Source: an uncultured Pelagibacteraceae bacterium
Lineage (GTDB): Bacteria; Pseudomonadota; Alphaproteobacteria; Pelagibacterales; Pelagibacteraceae
NCBI GenBank assembly: GCA_902592655.1
Contig: CACJFE010000001.1
Coordinates: 124,001 to 188,000 of the forward strand
Direction of reading: 5' to 3'
DNA length: 64,000 bases
Shown here: piece after piece, positions 1 through 8,164 of the stretch
How the letters are laid out: each line of letters opens with the position of its first letter
Numbering within the stretch: the stretch's first letter is position 1
Program-made: the position numbers and the translations under genes
Notes under the pieces: model-generated
Told to the model about the DNA's origin: nothing
Database searches by the model: none
The model's input: only the letters and a program-made list of their open reading frames with translations

Positions 1-1247
1 ACATAAGATCGATTATTAATTATGTTAATAATTCTATTTAATGAACTGTCTTTTGAGGGATGAGTGATAATTATTATTGATGAAGAACCTTTATTCTTAT
101 TAGGATCTTGTACTAGTCTTTTAATTGAAACATTATTTTTGGAAAAAATTTGAGCAATATTAGATAAAACACCAGGTTTATCTACAACCTCAAATCTAAG
201 ATATGCTGAAAAAGATCGTCCTGAAATCTGTTTAAAATTTAAATTTTTTCTTTCTTTATTTGAAATTGAGAAAGGAAATTTAATATTGCCTCTCAGAATA
301 GATGAAATATCTGATATTAAAGCAGAAGTAGTAGCTGCCGGACCAGCTCCTTCACCTTGAATTATGCTTTTACCAACTGGTATACCATCTATAATTACCG
401 CGTTCAGAACGCCGTCAATACTAGCCACATGAGAGCTATTCTTTATTAATGTGGGGTGCACTCTTTGATAAATATGTTTTCCTATTAGCTCAGTATAACC
501 TAGTAATTTGATTTTATAACCAAGTTTTTTTGCATAGTTTATATCATCCTTGTCAATTTCTTTAATTCCCTCAACATGTATATTTTTATTTAAAAAAGAA
601 TTGAAACATAAAGAAGTTAAAATCTTTAATTTAGCTGCTACGTCCTCTCCATTTAAATCAGATTTAGGATTTGACTCAGCATATCCTAATTTTTTTGCTT
701 TATGTAAAACTTCATTAAAAGATTTATTCTCTTTTTCCATAGAAGAGAGAATATAATTGGAAGTTCCATTGAAAATTCCAAAAACTTTATTAATTTTATT
801 TGCTATTAAACCTTCTTTTAAAGATCTAATAATCGGAACGCCACCGCATACAGACGCTTCAAATTCTAAATTTACTCTATTTTTTTCTGCAATCTTGGAT
901 AATTGATCACCATATTTAGCGATTAAGGCCTTATTTGCTGTGACAACGTGTTTTTTGTTTTTAAGAGCTTTAAAAACTAATTTCTTAGCAGGTCCCTCTG
1001 CTCCTCCAATTAGCTCAACTATCAAATCAATATCCTCTTTTTTTGTGGCATCTAAATAATTATTAAGAAACATTTTTTTGTTAAATTTAATTTTCCTTTT
1101 ACGATTCTTGTTTTTTGCACTTAGATAAATTACATTTGGAATACAATTATTCTTTTTTGCAAGAATCATTTTATTTTTAATCAAATATTTGAATAAATAA
1201 GACCCGATATTTCCTAATCCAACTATTGCAATATTAAGCTTTTTCAT
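1..1247 (-). CDS. hom: Homoserine dehydrogenase (C-terminus cut by window edge)
   Basis: NAD(P)-dependent reduction of aspartate semialdehyde to homoserine, the branch point to threonine and methionine. I translated it by hand because it runs off the window; about 415 residues are visible. The N-terminus carries a Rossmann motif (GLGNIGS, residues 10-16), followed by the family motifs TANKALIAKYG and FNGTSNYIL and, at the end, an ACT-like regulatory domain starting with FEVVDKPGVL. The family is usually about 430 residues, so only a short tail is missing. The ATG at 1245-1247 lies 8 bases after the stop of the lipoprotein gene at 1256-1801, so it is probably last in an argC-lipoprotein-hom transcript. 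Confidence 0.95.
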   Translation of the reverse strand, partial: MKKLNIAIVGLGNIGSYLFKYLIKNKMILAKKNNCIPNVIYLSAKNKNRKRKIKFNKKMFLNNYLDATKKEDIDLIVELIGGAEGPAKKLVFKALKNKKHVVTANKALIAKYGDQLSKIAEKNRVNLEFEASVCGGVPIIRSLKEGLIANKINKVFGIFNGTSNYILSSMEKENKSFNEVLHKAKKLGYAESNPKSDLNGEDVAAKLKILTSLCFNSFLNKNIHVEGIKEIDKDDINYAKKLGYKIKLLGYTELIGKHIYQRVHPTLIKNSSHVASIDGVLNAVIIDGIPVGKSIIQGEGAGPAATTSALISDISSILRGNIKFPFSISNKERKNLNFKQISGRSFSAYLRFEVVDKPGVLSNIAQIFSKNNVSIKRLVQDPNKNKGSSSIIIITHPSKDSSLNRIINIINNRSY

Positions 1248-1255
1248 TTCTAAAA

Positions 1256-1801
1256 TTATTCTCTAAGTGTTAAATCAGGAAACTTTCTTTTTTTTCCCTC
1301 CTTAATTAAAAAATTAGATATTTCATCAATACTACACTTTTCTAAAATAGTACAAATATCAATTATTTTATCTTTTTGATTTAACTCTCTTGTTGATAAA
1401 TCTTTTGATATTTTTTTCGCTTTACTTTCTTTAATATTTCTTTTTTTTATAATTTCTTTTTCTGTCTTTTTGTTTTTAATATTGCTTTTATTTTTAACCT
1501 TCTTTTTTATCTCCTTTATTTCTTTATCTGTTAACAACTTTACTTCTTTTTTTGTTTTATTTTTTTTTATTAAGCTTATTTTTCTGTCATTTAAATTATC
1601 ACTAGTATTTAATTCGATCAGACTTAATTCTTTTTTTTTATTGTTATTTACTACTTGCACTTCCAATGACAGATTTTCTTCAAAATATTGTTTTGCCTCG
1701 GCTTTGTTAACACAAATATGGTCACCACAAATTAAAACTACCTTATTTTTAGAGCAACTTTGTATAATTATTAGAAGAGAAAGTATGATAATTTTTTTCA
1801 T
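1256..1801 (-). CDS. Small lysine-rich lipoprotein with two cysteine pairs, function unknown
   Basis: I do not recognise this 181-residue protein. Residues 1-16 form a lipoprotein signal ending in IIQSC, with C16 as the candidate lipidated cysteine. Mature parts: a short segment with a CGDHIC pair near residues 25-30, a very Lys/Asn-rich, probably flexible middle (about 50-140), and a more ordinary C-terminal segment with CTILEKC. The start overlaps the argC stop by 4 bases (ATGA) and hom follows 8 bases later, so it is translated inside an amino-acid biosynthesis operon. The gene may simply be carried there. The low-complexity middle limits any homology call. Confidence 0.8.
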   Translation of the reverse strand: MKKIIILSLLIIIQSCSKNKVVLICGDHICVNKAEAKQYFEENLSLEVQVVNNNKKKELSLIELNTSDNLNDRKISLIKKNKTKKEVKLLTDKEIKEIKKKVKNKSNIKNKKTEKEIIKKRNIKESKAKKISKDLSTRELNQKDKIIDICTILEKCSIDEISNFLIKEGKKRKFPDLTLRE

Positions 1802-2835
1802 TTAAGACCTAAATCTTCAGGATATCCATAAAGAATATTCATGTTTTGAATAGCTTGACCCGAAGCTCCTTTGACTAAATTATCAATTGCAGAAAATATA
1901 ACAATCTTATTTTTAATTCTTGTTTGGCACACAGATATTTCTAAATTATTCGTATTCAAAACATTTCCAGATCCTATTTGAGAATTTAATTTCAGTATTT
2001 TTATAAATTTTGATTTTTTATAATATTTAAACAAATAATTTCTTAATGAATTAGCAGTGATATTCTTCTTTGTATTAAAATATATAGATGACAAAATTCC
2101 CCTAAAAGTTGGTAATAGATGCGGATTAAATGTAAAATTTACTTTTCTTTTAGTTTTTATCTTAAACTCTTGATCTATTTCACATATATGTCTGTGATTT
2201 TTAATATTATAAGCATAAGTAGAACTATAAAGATTTCTATGTTTAAATTTTTTTTCTAAATTCTTACCTGCACCAGAAAAACCTGATTTTGAGTCAATAG
2301 TGATTTCATTATTTTTAATACAGTTTTTTTTAATTAATGGAACCATCGGTATTAAAATTGAAGTTGGATAACAGCCAGGGTTTGCAATTATCCTGTATTT
2401 ATCTAAATTTTTAATATTGAATTCGCTAATAGAATATTTAGCATATCTTATTAGTTTAGGAGATTTATGTTTTGTTTGATAATTTAAATAGTATTTTTTT
2501 AAATTTTTAATTCTAAAGTCTGCAGATAAATCTATATATTTAAGTTTTTTATATTTATAAAAAGTTTTATTTATGATTTTTTGCGCTTCCCCATTAGGTA
2601 ACGATAAAAAAACCAAATCTAAATCATTCCAAGAAATATTATTTATAGACGAAATTTTGGGTAATTTCTTAGTTATTCTTTTATCAAAAGAATTAATACT
2701 TTTTCCTAAGTTCTTAGTAGCACAAAGATTAAGTATTTTTATTTTTGAATGCTTTGACAGAAGATAAACAAGATCTAATCCGGTATATCCAGTTGCTCCA
2801 ATAATAGCAATTTTTAATTTATTTATTGATGACAT
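1798..2835 (-). CDS. argC: N-acetyl-gamma-glutamyl-phosphate reductase
   Basis: Third step of arginine synthesis: NADPH reduction of N-acetylglutamyl phosphate to the semialdehyde. The 345-residue length is normal. GATGYTG at 13-19 is the nucleotide-binding loop, and ANPGCYPTS contains the catalytic cysteine C155; FNPHLLPTFRG follows near the active-site histidine. It lies downstream of rplM-rpsI, a common alphaproteobacterial order, with a 43-base gap. A strong AAGGAG lies at 2852-2857, but 16 bases from this ATG; between them sits a two-codon ATG-ATA-TAA (2842-2850) in the same frame. The stop overlaps the lipoprotein start. Confidence 0.97.
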   Translation of the reverse strand: MSSINKLKIAIIGATGYTGLDLVYLLSKHSKIKILNLCATKNLGKSINSFDKRITKKLPKISSINNISWNDLDLVFLSLPNGEAQKIINKTFYKYKKLKYIDLSADFRIKNLKKYYLNYQTKHKSPKLIRYAKYSISEFNIKNLDKYRIIANPGCYPTSILIPMVPLIKKNCIKNNEITIDSKSGFSGAGKNLEKKFKHRNLYSSTYAYNIKNHRHICEIDQEFKIKTKRKVNFTFNPHLLPTFRGILSSIYFNTKKNITANSLRNYLFKYYKKSKFIKILKLNSQIGSGNVLNTNNLEISVCQTRIKNKIVIFSAIDNLVKGASGQAIQNMNILYGYPEDLGLK

Positions 2836-2878
2836 AACAATTTATATCATTCTCCTTGTAGAAATAAAATTTAAATGA

Positions 2879-3319
2879 TTATCGTTTAGAAAATTGGAAA
2901 CTTCTTCTAGCTTTTCTGTGACCGTATTTTTTTCTCTCAACGACCCTTGAGTCTCTTGTGGTTAATTTGTCTTTTTTTAGACTTTTTTTGAGGTTTTCAT
3001 CATGAGCGATAAGAGCTTTAGAAATTCCCAAAATGATAGCACCCGCTTGTCCTGATAAACCTCCTCCTTTGACTGCACATTTGACATCGTAACTAGAGGC
3101 AACTTCAGAAATTTCTAAGGGTCTTGTTACAATTAATTGGTGTACTGGTCTTTTAAAATATTCACTCATTTTTATTCCATTAACGTGTATATTGCCCGAT
3201 CCTTTTTTAACCCACACTCTAGCAATAGATTTTTTTCTTCTACCTGTAGCGTATTTACTATCCTTAAAATCTAATTTTATCTTTTTTGATTTATTTTGAT
3301 CTAATGATGTATTTTCCAT
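2879..3319 (-). CDS. rpsI: 30S ribosomal protein S9
   Basis: Small-subunit head protein whose C-terminal tail reaches the P-site tRNA. The 146-residue product has the core YATGRRKKSIARVWVKKGSG, GGGLSGQAGAI and the basic end RKARRSFQFSKR with the invariant terminal KR. About 17 residues precede the family core, a modest N-terminal extension. Its ATG shares one base with the rplM stop (TAATG), so the two are translationally coupled. Confidence 0.98.
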   Translation of the reverse strand: MENTSLDQNKSKKIKLDFKDSKYATGRRKKSIARVWVKKGSGNIHVNGIKMSEYFKRPVHQLIVTRPLEISEVASSYDVKCAVKGGGLSGQAGAIILGISKALIAHDENLKKSLKKDKLTTRDSRVVERKKYGHRKARRSFQFSKR

Positions 3320-3777
3320 TATCTAACTAAATTTTTAGAATTTAATTTATGAAATTCTATAACCTTAGGTTTTTGAATATCATGAGGATGTTTTTCTCCA
3401 TTATAAATTTTAAGCTTGGTAAGTTGTTTTTTAGCAAGCGGCCCACCAGGTAGCATTCTCTTTACTGCTAACTTGAGAATTTCTTCAGTTTTATTTTTTT
3501 CTTTTAATCTTAACGGTGAAAATTCTTTTATTCCACCAGGATGTCCTGTGTGTTTAAAGTATTTTTTTTCTTTAAATTTTTTTCCTGAAAATCTAACTTT
3601 ATCTATATTGGTAACTACAACGAAATCACCATTGTCTATATGGGGATTAAAAGTGGGTTTATTCTTTCCTCTCAAAACCTTAGATATATAAGCAGCTAAT
3701 CTTCCAACTGCAGCGTTCTCAGCATTTATTATATACCAATCTTTTTTAATCTCTTTCTTTTTTATAAAGGGTGTCAT
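3319..3777 (-). CDS. rplM: 50S ribosomal protein L13
   Basis: Early-assembly large-subunit protein. The 152 residues show the family landmarks DWYIINAENAAVGRLA, DNGDFVVVTN, KKYFKHTGHPGG and AVKRMLPGGPL. It is the first gene of rplM-rpsI. A candidate promoter (3790-3818) lies just upstream and would give a leader of only a few bases. The ctaA stop is 42 bases upstream. Confidence 0.98.
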   Translation of the reverse strand: MTPFIKKKEIKKDWYIINAENAAVGRLAAYISKVLRGKNKPTFNPHIDNGDFVVVTNIDKVRFSGKKFKEKKYFKHTGHPGGIKEFSPLRLKEKNKTEEILKLAVKRMLPGGPLAKKQLTKLKIYNGEKHPHDIQKPKVIEFHKLNSKNLVR

Positions 3778-3789
3778 TACAATGGGCGA

Positions 3790-3818
3790 TAATTACAAAG
3801 AAAATTTAATAAAGTCAA
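3790..3818 (-). promoter_or_regulatory. Candidate sigma-70-type promoter for rplM-rpsI
   Basis: On the minus strand TTGACT (3813-3818) and TAATTA (3790-3795) are separated by 17 bases. The -35 box starts directly after the ctaA stop. The predicted start of transcription near 3783 would leave about six untranslated bases before the rplM ATG at 3777. The -10 match is moderate. Confidence 0.5.
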
Positions 3819-3819
3819 T

Positions 3820-4845
3820 TTATTTTATCATAGAATAATATAATTTTATTGATGATAGTGCTAATATAACACTAGTAATTTGGTGTGCTGAAGCTAAGGA
3901 AATATGTAAATTAGTTATTAATGTTAAAATACCTAGTGTGATTTGAGCAAATAATATAAAATTTAAAAAGATAGTTGGTGCATATAAATAATTCTTTTTA
4001 TTTTTAAAAATTAAATAACTCAAAAATAATATGTAGATACAAATAATATAAGCTGTGTTTCTATGATAAAACTGCACTAAAGAATGATCGCCAAAATCCA
4101 AGAGGTCGTAAAAATTATTAATCTTAATGTCATTAGGTAAATAAGTTTCACCCATCGTTGGCCATGTTTGGTAAATTCTGCCGGCATCCAAACCTGATAC
4201 AAAAGCTCCAAAAATAATTTGTAAATAAATTAAAACTATCAAAATAAAAAAAGGGAAAGTCTCTTTTTTAAGTTCTAAGAAAGATTTAACTGTTTTATTT
4301 CTTAAATTCAAAATTTGCCAAAATATTAAAGACAATATTATGACTGCTAAACATAGATGAATTGATAATCTATAATGACTAACAGTAACATCATTGACTA
4401 AACCACTTTTAACCATATACCAACCAATCGCCCCTTGTAAAATAATCAAAGACAATATTACGTAAAATGGTAAAAGTTTTTTGAATTGAATTTTTTTAAC
4501 AAATTGAAAATATAGCAAAGGTAATAAAAAAGTTAATCCTATTAATCTTCCTAAAATACGATGGCCGTATTCCCAATAAAAAATTATTTTAAATTGGTCA
4601 ATTGTCATTGACGAGTACAAGATTTTGTATTGAGGTATTTCTTTATATAACTCAAAATATAGTTCCCATTCACGTATGTTCGTTGGCGGAATTATTCCTT
4701 TAAAAAGCTCCCACTTAGTAATAGACAATCCAGAGTCTGTTAGTCTAGTAAGACCACCCACAATAATCATTATAAAAATGAGAACTAAGCTTGTTAAAAG
4801 CCAATAAAAGATCAAGTTTTCTGGTTTTTTATTATAGTGCACCAT
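3820..4845 (-). CDS. ctaA: Heme A synthase (COX15/CtaA type)
   Basis: Membrane enzyme oxidising the heme O methyl group to the formyl of heme A for aa3-type cytochrome oxidase. The 341-residue length and roughly eight membrane segments fit the COX15-like alphaproteobacterial type. Family motifs are GGLTRLTDSGLSITKW, FKIIFYWEYGHRILGR, QGAIGWYMVKSGL, YHRNTAY and the late SAHQITS; the histidines in these segments are candidate heme ligands. It is divergent from the chorismate mutase gene with a 50-base gap. Confidence 0.95.
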   Translation of the reverse strand: MVHYNKKPENLIFYWLLTSLVLIFIMIIVGGLTRLTDSGLSITKWELFKGIIPPTNIREWELYFELYKEIPQYKILYSSMTIDQFKIIFYWEYGHRILGRLIGLTFLLPLLYFQFVKKIQFKKLLPFYVILSLIILQGAIGWYMVKSGLVNDVTVSHYRLSIHLCLAVIILSLIFWQILNLRNKTVKSFLELKKETFPFFILIVLIYLQIIFGAFVSGLDAGRIYQTWPTMGETYLPNDIKINNFYDLLDFGDHSLVQFYHRNTAYIICIYILFLSYLIFKNKKNYLYAPTIFLNFILFAQITLGILTLITNLHISLASAHQITSVILALSSIKLYYSMIK

Positions 4846-4895
4846 ATGTTATATTATATAATTATTTACAATTTATAGTATTGAATAGTGTCGCT

Positions 4896-5177
4896 ATGGC
4901 AAACAAAAATATAATTAATATAAGAAAAAAGTTAGATAAATTGGATAATCAATTTCTTAATATAATAAAAAAAAGAACTTTGTTGGTAGACCAAGTTTTA
5001 AAAAACAAAAAATTTAAAAAAGATATAATTGATAAAAAAAGAATTAAAATCATTATTAAAAATATTGCAAAGAAATCTAAAAAAAGAGGAATTGACTCTA
5101 GAATTACAATAAAGATATGGAAAACAATGATTAGATCCTATATTGAATATGAATATAGGAATTTTAAAAAAAAATAA
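4896..5177 (+). CDS. Chorismate mutase, AroQ type
   Basis: Converts chorismate to prephenate for Phe and Tyr. The 93-residue all-helical protein shows the AroQ pattern: RKKLDKLDNQFLNIIKKR (Asp of helix 1 and the R near residue 24), then a basic second helix and IKIWKTMIRSYIEYEY. I chose the ATG at 4896 because the longer open frame back to 4791 runs antisense into ctaA and has no family similarity. The stop abuts the rpmG stop of the opposite strand with no base between. Confidence 0.85.
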   Translation: MANKNIINIRKKLDKLDNQFLNIIKKRTLLVDQVLKNKKFKKDIIDKKRIKIIIKNIAKKSKKRGIDSRITIKIWKTMIRSYIEYEYRNFKKK

Positions 5178-5369
5178 CTATTTGCTATGAGGAGGAAGTT
5201 TTTTTTCAACAAAAAATTCGTGTTTTCTTGTATTAGGATTATATTTTTTTAACTTAAGTTTATCTTTAGCTTTCTCGCCCTTAGTTGGTTTTTTCGCATA
5301 ATATATAAATTTACTATCAGGATTACTCTCTGGAACTAGTCTTACCTTAATATGAGTTTTTTTTGCCAT
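5178..5369 (-). CDS. rpmG: 50S ribosomal protein L33
   Basis: Small large-subunit protein near the E site. The 63 residues begin MAKKTHIKVRLVPES and contain YYAKKPTKGEKAKDKLKLKKYNP and the KHEFFVEKKL end, matching the cysteine-free (zinc-independent) L33 type. It overlaps the merR-like gene upstream by 23 bases and ends back to back with the chorismate mutase gene. Confidence 0.96.
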   Translation of the reverse strand: MAKKTHIKVRLVPESNPDSKFIYYAKKPTKGEKAKDKLKLKKYNPNTRKHEFFVEKKLPPHSK

Positions 5370-5724
5370 GTTTAATTTTTTTAATTTTTTCTAATATTTT
5401 TTTAGTTTTATTTTTAAAAATTTCTTTGTAAAAGTGGTTTTTTAAACTAAAACTCTCTTTGTAGTCAAGCTCATAATTACTTAAATTCAATAATTTTTTA
5501 ACTCCATTAATTTTCATACCCTTATCTTTTAATAAATGCCTTATGAGTTTAATTAGTTCAACCTGTTTGATTGAATAGTATCTCCTATTATTGATAAATT
5601 TTGGTTTAATCTGTTTAAATTCTTTTTCCCAGTATCTCAAGGTTGGATTTGATATCTTTAATTTACTTATGTTTTCTGAGTTTAAAATTTCAGATAGTTC
5701 ACTTATAGAATAATATTTTGACAT
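5347..5724 (-). CDS. MerR-family transcriptional regulator
   Basis: A 125-residue DNA-binding protein with the MerR winged helix-turn-helix: YYSISELSEIL, then NPTLRYWEKEF and RRYYSIKQVELIKLIRHLLKDKG. The C-terminal 40 residues are basic and too short for a ligand-binding domain; there are no conserved metal-binding cysteines. Alphaproteobacteria commonly carry such a gene directly after ihfA, as here (3-base gap). The target and ligand are unknown. Confidence 0.85.
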   Translation of the reverse strand: MSKYYSISELSEILNSENISKLKISNPTLRYWEKEFKQIKPKFINNRRYYSIKQVELIKLIRHLLKDKGMKINGVKKLLNLSNYELDYKESFSLKNHFYKEIFKNKTKKILEKIKKIKHGKKNSY

Positions 5725-5727
5725 GAC

Positions 5728-6012
5728 TTAGTTTAACTTATCAATTAATTTTTTAGAGACAACAAATCTAATTGCTTTTCTTTTGCTAATAACAAATTCT
5801 TCTTTAGTTTTTGGATTTCTTCCCATTCTTTGATTTTTTGGTACAACTATAAAAGTTCCTATGCCTTGAATAGTTAATTTGTTGTTTTTAATTTCACCGA
5901 TTATAGTTTCTAAAAGATCGTTGGTTAATTTATTAGATAATGTATACGGAAAACCAGTTATTTTTGATAAGTTTAAAGATATATCCTTTTTGGTATTAGA
6001 TATTCTCTTCAT
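5728..6012 (-). CDS. ihfA: Integration host factor alpha subunit (HU/IHF family)
   Basis: DNA-bending nucleoid protein. The 94 residues fit the HU/IHF fold, with GIGTFIVVPKNQRMGRNPKT covering the beta-arm start and the GRNPKT signature, then AIRFVVSKKLIDKLN. The IhfA rather than HU assignment rests on position between plsX and the merR-like gene, a conserved alphaproteobacterial order. Its start overlaps the end of plsX by 17 bases; fabH, often found between them, is absent. Confidence 0.88.
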   Translation of the reverse strand: MKRISNTKKDISLNLSKITGFPYTLSNKLTNDLLETIIGEIKNNKLTIQGIGTFIVVPKNQRMGRNPKTKEEFVISKRKAIRFVVSKKLIDKLN

Positions 6013-7039
6013 TTCTAACTTGGCTCAAGTTTTTTTTTATTTCACTCATTAAATTACCTTTTATTATTTTATAACATAAATTGATAGAATGTGAAAAACC
6101 TAAAGCATCAATACCACCATGACTTTTAACAACAGGGCCGTTTAATCCTAAAAAAATAGCTCCATTATATTTTCTAGGATCAAGTTTTTCTTTAAATTTT
6201 TTCAATGCAAAATAGGAAAATAAAATTGAAATTTTGGACAATAAATTTTGATTTAGTGTTTTTTTTAAATTATCAGTAATAAATTTTGCAGTTCCCTCTG
6301 CAGTTTTTAAAGCAACATTTCCTGTGAATCCATCAGTGATTATAACATCTGTTTCTCCACTCATAATTCTATTACCCTCTATATATCCTTTAAAATAGAA
6401 ATTATTTTGATTATCTAATGCTTCTAATTTTTTAAATGCTTTTTTTAAAGTGTCAGTGCCTTTTATTTCTTCTGAACCAATATTTAACAGTGAAACTCTT
6501 GGAGTTTCGTTTGTATATAAAGATTTATATAAAGCTGATCCAAGCTCAGCAAAATCTACAAGATTATTTTCATCACAATCAATATTAGCCCCTAAGTCTA
6601 AAACAACATTCATACCATCTTTGTTCGGCCAAAGGCCTGCAAGTGCTGGTTTACTAACTTTTTCCATCATTTTTAAAATCATTCTTGAAATTACTAAAAG
6701 AACACCTGTGTTGCCCGCAGACAAACTTATATCAGAGTGTCCATCGAGCTGAGATTTTATACAATTCCACATACTGGTATTTTTAGAATTTTTTATTGCT
6801 GACAAAGGGGTTTCCTCATCAGAAATTACCGATGCAGTATGAAAAATTTTTATTTTATTTTGATTAATTTTGTATTTAAATAATATGTCATTAATCTTGT
6901 CTTTATCACCAAATAAATTAATGATAAAATCATCTTCTTTCGAATTTAAATCTAAAAATAACTTTAATCCGTGAATTGTTTTATCAGGTGAATTGTCTCC
7001 ACCCATTGCATCAATTGCAATAGTTATTTTTTTTTTCAT
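5996..7039 (-). CDS. plsX: Phosphate acyltransferase PlsX
   Basis: Makes acyl-phosphate from acyl-ACP, the acyl donor for PlsY in phospholipid synthesis (plsY is at 41486). The 347 residues have the family start IAIDAMGGDNSP (7-18), ALAGLWP, LDLGANIDC, the GNRIMSGETDVIITDGFTGN block, and GLNGPVVKSHGG near the end. The gene sits 9 bases downstream of rpmF, the usual bacterial pairing. Confidence 0.97.
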   Translation of the reverse strand: MKKKITIAIDAMGGDNSPDKTIHGLKLFLDLNSKEDDFIINLFGDKDKINDILFKYKINQNKIKIFHTASVISDEETPLSAIKNSKNTSMWNCIKSQLDGHSDISLSAGNTGVLLVISRMILKMMEKVSKPALAGLWPNKDGMNVVLDLGANIDCDENNLVDFAELGSALYKSLYTNETPRVSLLNIGSEEIKGTDTLKKAFKKLEALDNQNNFYFKGYIEGNRIMSGETDVIITDGFTGNVALKTAEGTAKFITDNLKKTLNQNLLSKISILFSYFALKKFKEKLDPRKYNGAIFLGLNGPVVKSHGGIDALGFSHSINLCYKIIKGNLMSEIKKNLSQVRNEENI

Positions 7040-7048
7040 TATATAAGA

Positions 7049-7222
7049 TTAAATGTCTAAAATTTTTTTACCGTTATAGTATCCGGATTTAAGATCTATA
7101 TGATGTGATAACTTATATTCACCACTTTTTTTATCTTCTATAATATTAACTTTTGATAAACCATGATGAGATCTTCTCATCTTTTTTTTTGATACTGAAG
7201 TTTTTCTTTTAGGTACTGCCAT
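7049..7222 (-). CDS. rpmF: 50S ribosomal protein L32
   Basis: I found this short gene by translating the gap before plsX. The 57-residue product starts [20 protein letters not shown] and continues with [22 protein letters not shown] and the end NGKKILDI. The MAVPK(R/K)KTS start and RRSHH are diagnostic of L32, and no zinc cysteines are present. The ATG at 7220-7222 overlaps the upstream chaperone gene by 14 bases. Confidence 0.96.
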   Translation of the reverse strand: MAVPKRKTSVSKKKMRRSHHGLSKVNIIEDKKSGEYKLSHHIDLKSGYYNGKKILDI

Positions 7223-7721
7223 AATTATCCTTAAATTTTATTGCATCTCTTATCATATTCTCATAGGGTAATTCAAAGCAAAAATTGTAAAATTCAGTAA
7301 AATATTTTTCAAATAATGAATATTTTACTTCATTGTTGTTTTTGAGAACATTAAAATATTTAAATACCAAATTTTTGTTCAATTTGAAATCCTTGTTATC
7401 CTCATTCGAAATCTTCAATAAAATATCGTACAATAATTTATTGAAATCTTTCATTTTTTTATTAACAGATACATCACCGAATCCTAGTTCTCTCAAGTTA
7501 TTCTCAATATTATGAAATAGTAGATCATATGATGATTGATCAAATTTTATACCTTTTCTTTTAGAAACTTTCATCATAATTGAAAAATGAATAAACATTA
7601 GATAGATACGAGTTTCAAAATTATCTTCTAAATTTAACTTTTCATAAAATAAAATATTTCTAGATAACATTAATAATGTGTTATACAAGTTAAGATCATG
7701 TTTTTTTTTACGAAATATCAT
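7209..7721 (-). CDS. Ubiquinol-cytochrome c chaperone family protein
   Basis: A 170-residue protein resembling the CBP3/UQCC1-like family that assists cytochrome bc1 (complex III) assembly. The recognisable parts are MIFRKKK at the start, [17 protein letters not shown], and the best-conserved block [17 protein letters not shown]. The start at 7721 is supported because the first 20 residues align with the family. This makes the gene overlap the divergent bamE by 24 bases. Alphaproteobacteria usually have a DUF177 gene next; here rpmF follows directly. Confidence 0.82.
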   Translation of the reverse strand: MIFRKKKHDLNLYNTLLMLSRNILFYEKLNLEDNFETRIYLMFIHFSIMMKVSKRKGIKFDQSSYDLLFHNIENNLRELGFGDVSVNKKMKDFNKLLYDILLKISNEDNKDFKLNKNLVFKYFNVLKNNNEVKYSLFEKYFTEFYNFCFELPYENMIRDAIKFKDNYGST

Positions 7722-8162
7722 TTAAAAAAAATTATACTTTTTTTATTTATTATTTTAATAAGTTGTGGATTACAAGAACAATCTAATAATCACGGTATTA
7801 TATTTCTAGAAAATCGTGCCAAAAAATTAATCGTAAATAATTCTAATAAGAATGATGTGTTAAAAGTTATAGGAGAGCCTCACACAAAATCTATCGAGAG
7901 TGAAAATAAATGGATTTATATTGAGAGAGTGCTGACTAAAGGTGAATACCATAAATTAGGTCAAAATATTATAAAGACTAATAATATCTTAATTCTCACT
8001 TTTGATAAATTTGGAATATTAACCGATAAACAATTGTTAAACAAAAATGATATAAAAGATATAGAGTTCTCAGAATCAAAAACTGAAAATCGAATTACTC
8101 AAAAAAGTTTTGTGGAAAAATTGTTACAAAGTTTAAAGGGAAAAATGTACGGAAATAAATAA
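7698..8162 (+). CDS. bamE: Outer-membrane assembly lipoprotein BamE (SmpA/OmlA)
   Basis: Accessory lipoprotein of the BAM complex that inserts outer-membrane proteins. The 154-residue product has a signal ending LISC with C23 lipidated, then a SmpA/OmlA-type domain: NKNDVLKVIGEPHTKS, WIYIERVLT and ILILTFDKFGILTDKQLL. The pairing with the divergent cytochrome bc1 chaperone is typical of alphaproteobacteria. Its first 24 bases are also the first coding bases of that gene on the other strand. It stops two bases before the hppA stop. Confidence 0.9.
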   Translation: MFFFTKYHLKKIILFLFIILISCGLQEQSNNHGIIFLENRAKKLIVNNSNKNDVLKVIGEPHTKSIESENKWIYIERVLTKGEYHKLGQNIIKTNNILILTFDKFGILTDKQLLNKNDIKDIEFSESKTENRITQKSFVEKLLQSLKGKMYGNK

Positions 8163-8164
8163 AT

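Noticed and set aside
1470-1805. A 111-residue hydrophobic open frame opposite the lysine-rich lipoprotein gene
   Set aside because: Its Phe/Leu/Ser composition is the expected antisense of Lys/Asn-rich codons; the opposite frame has a lipobox and operon overlaps.
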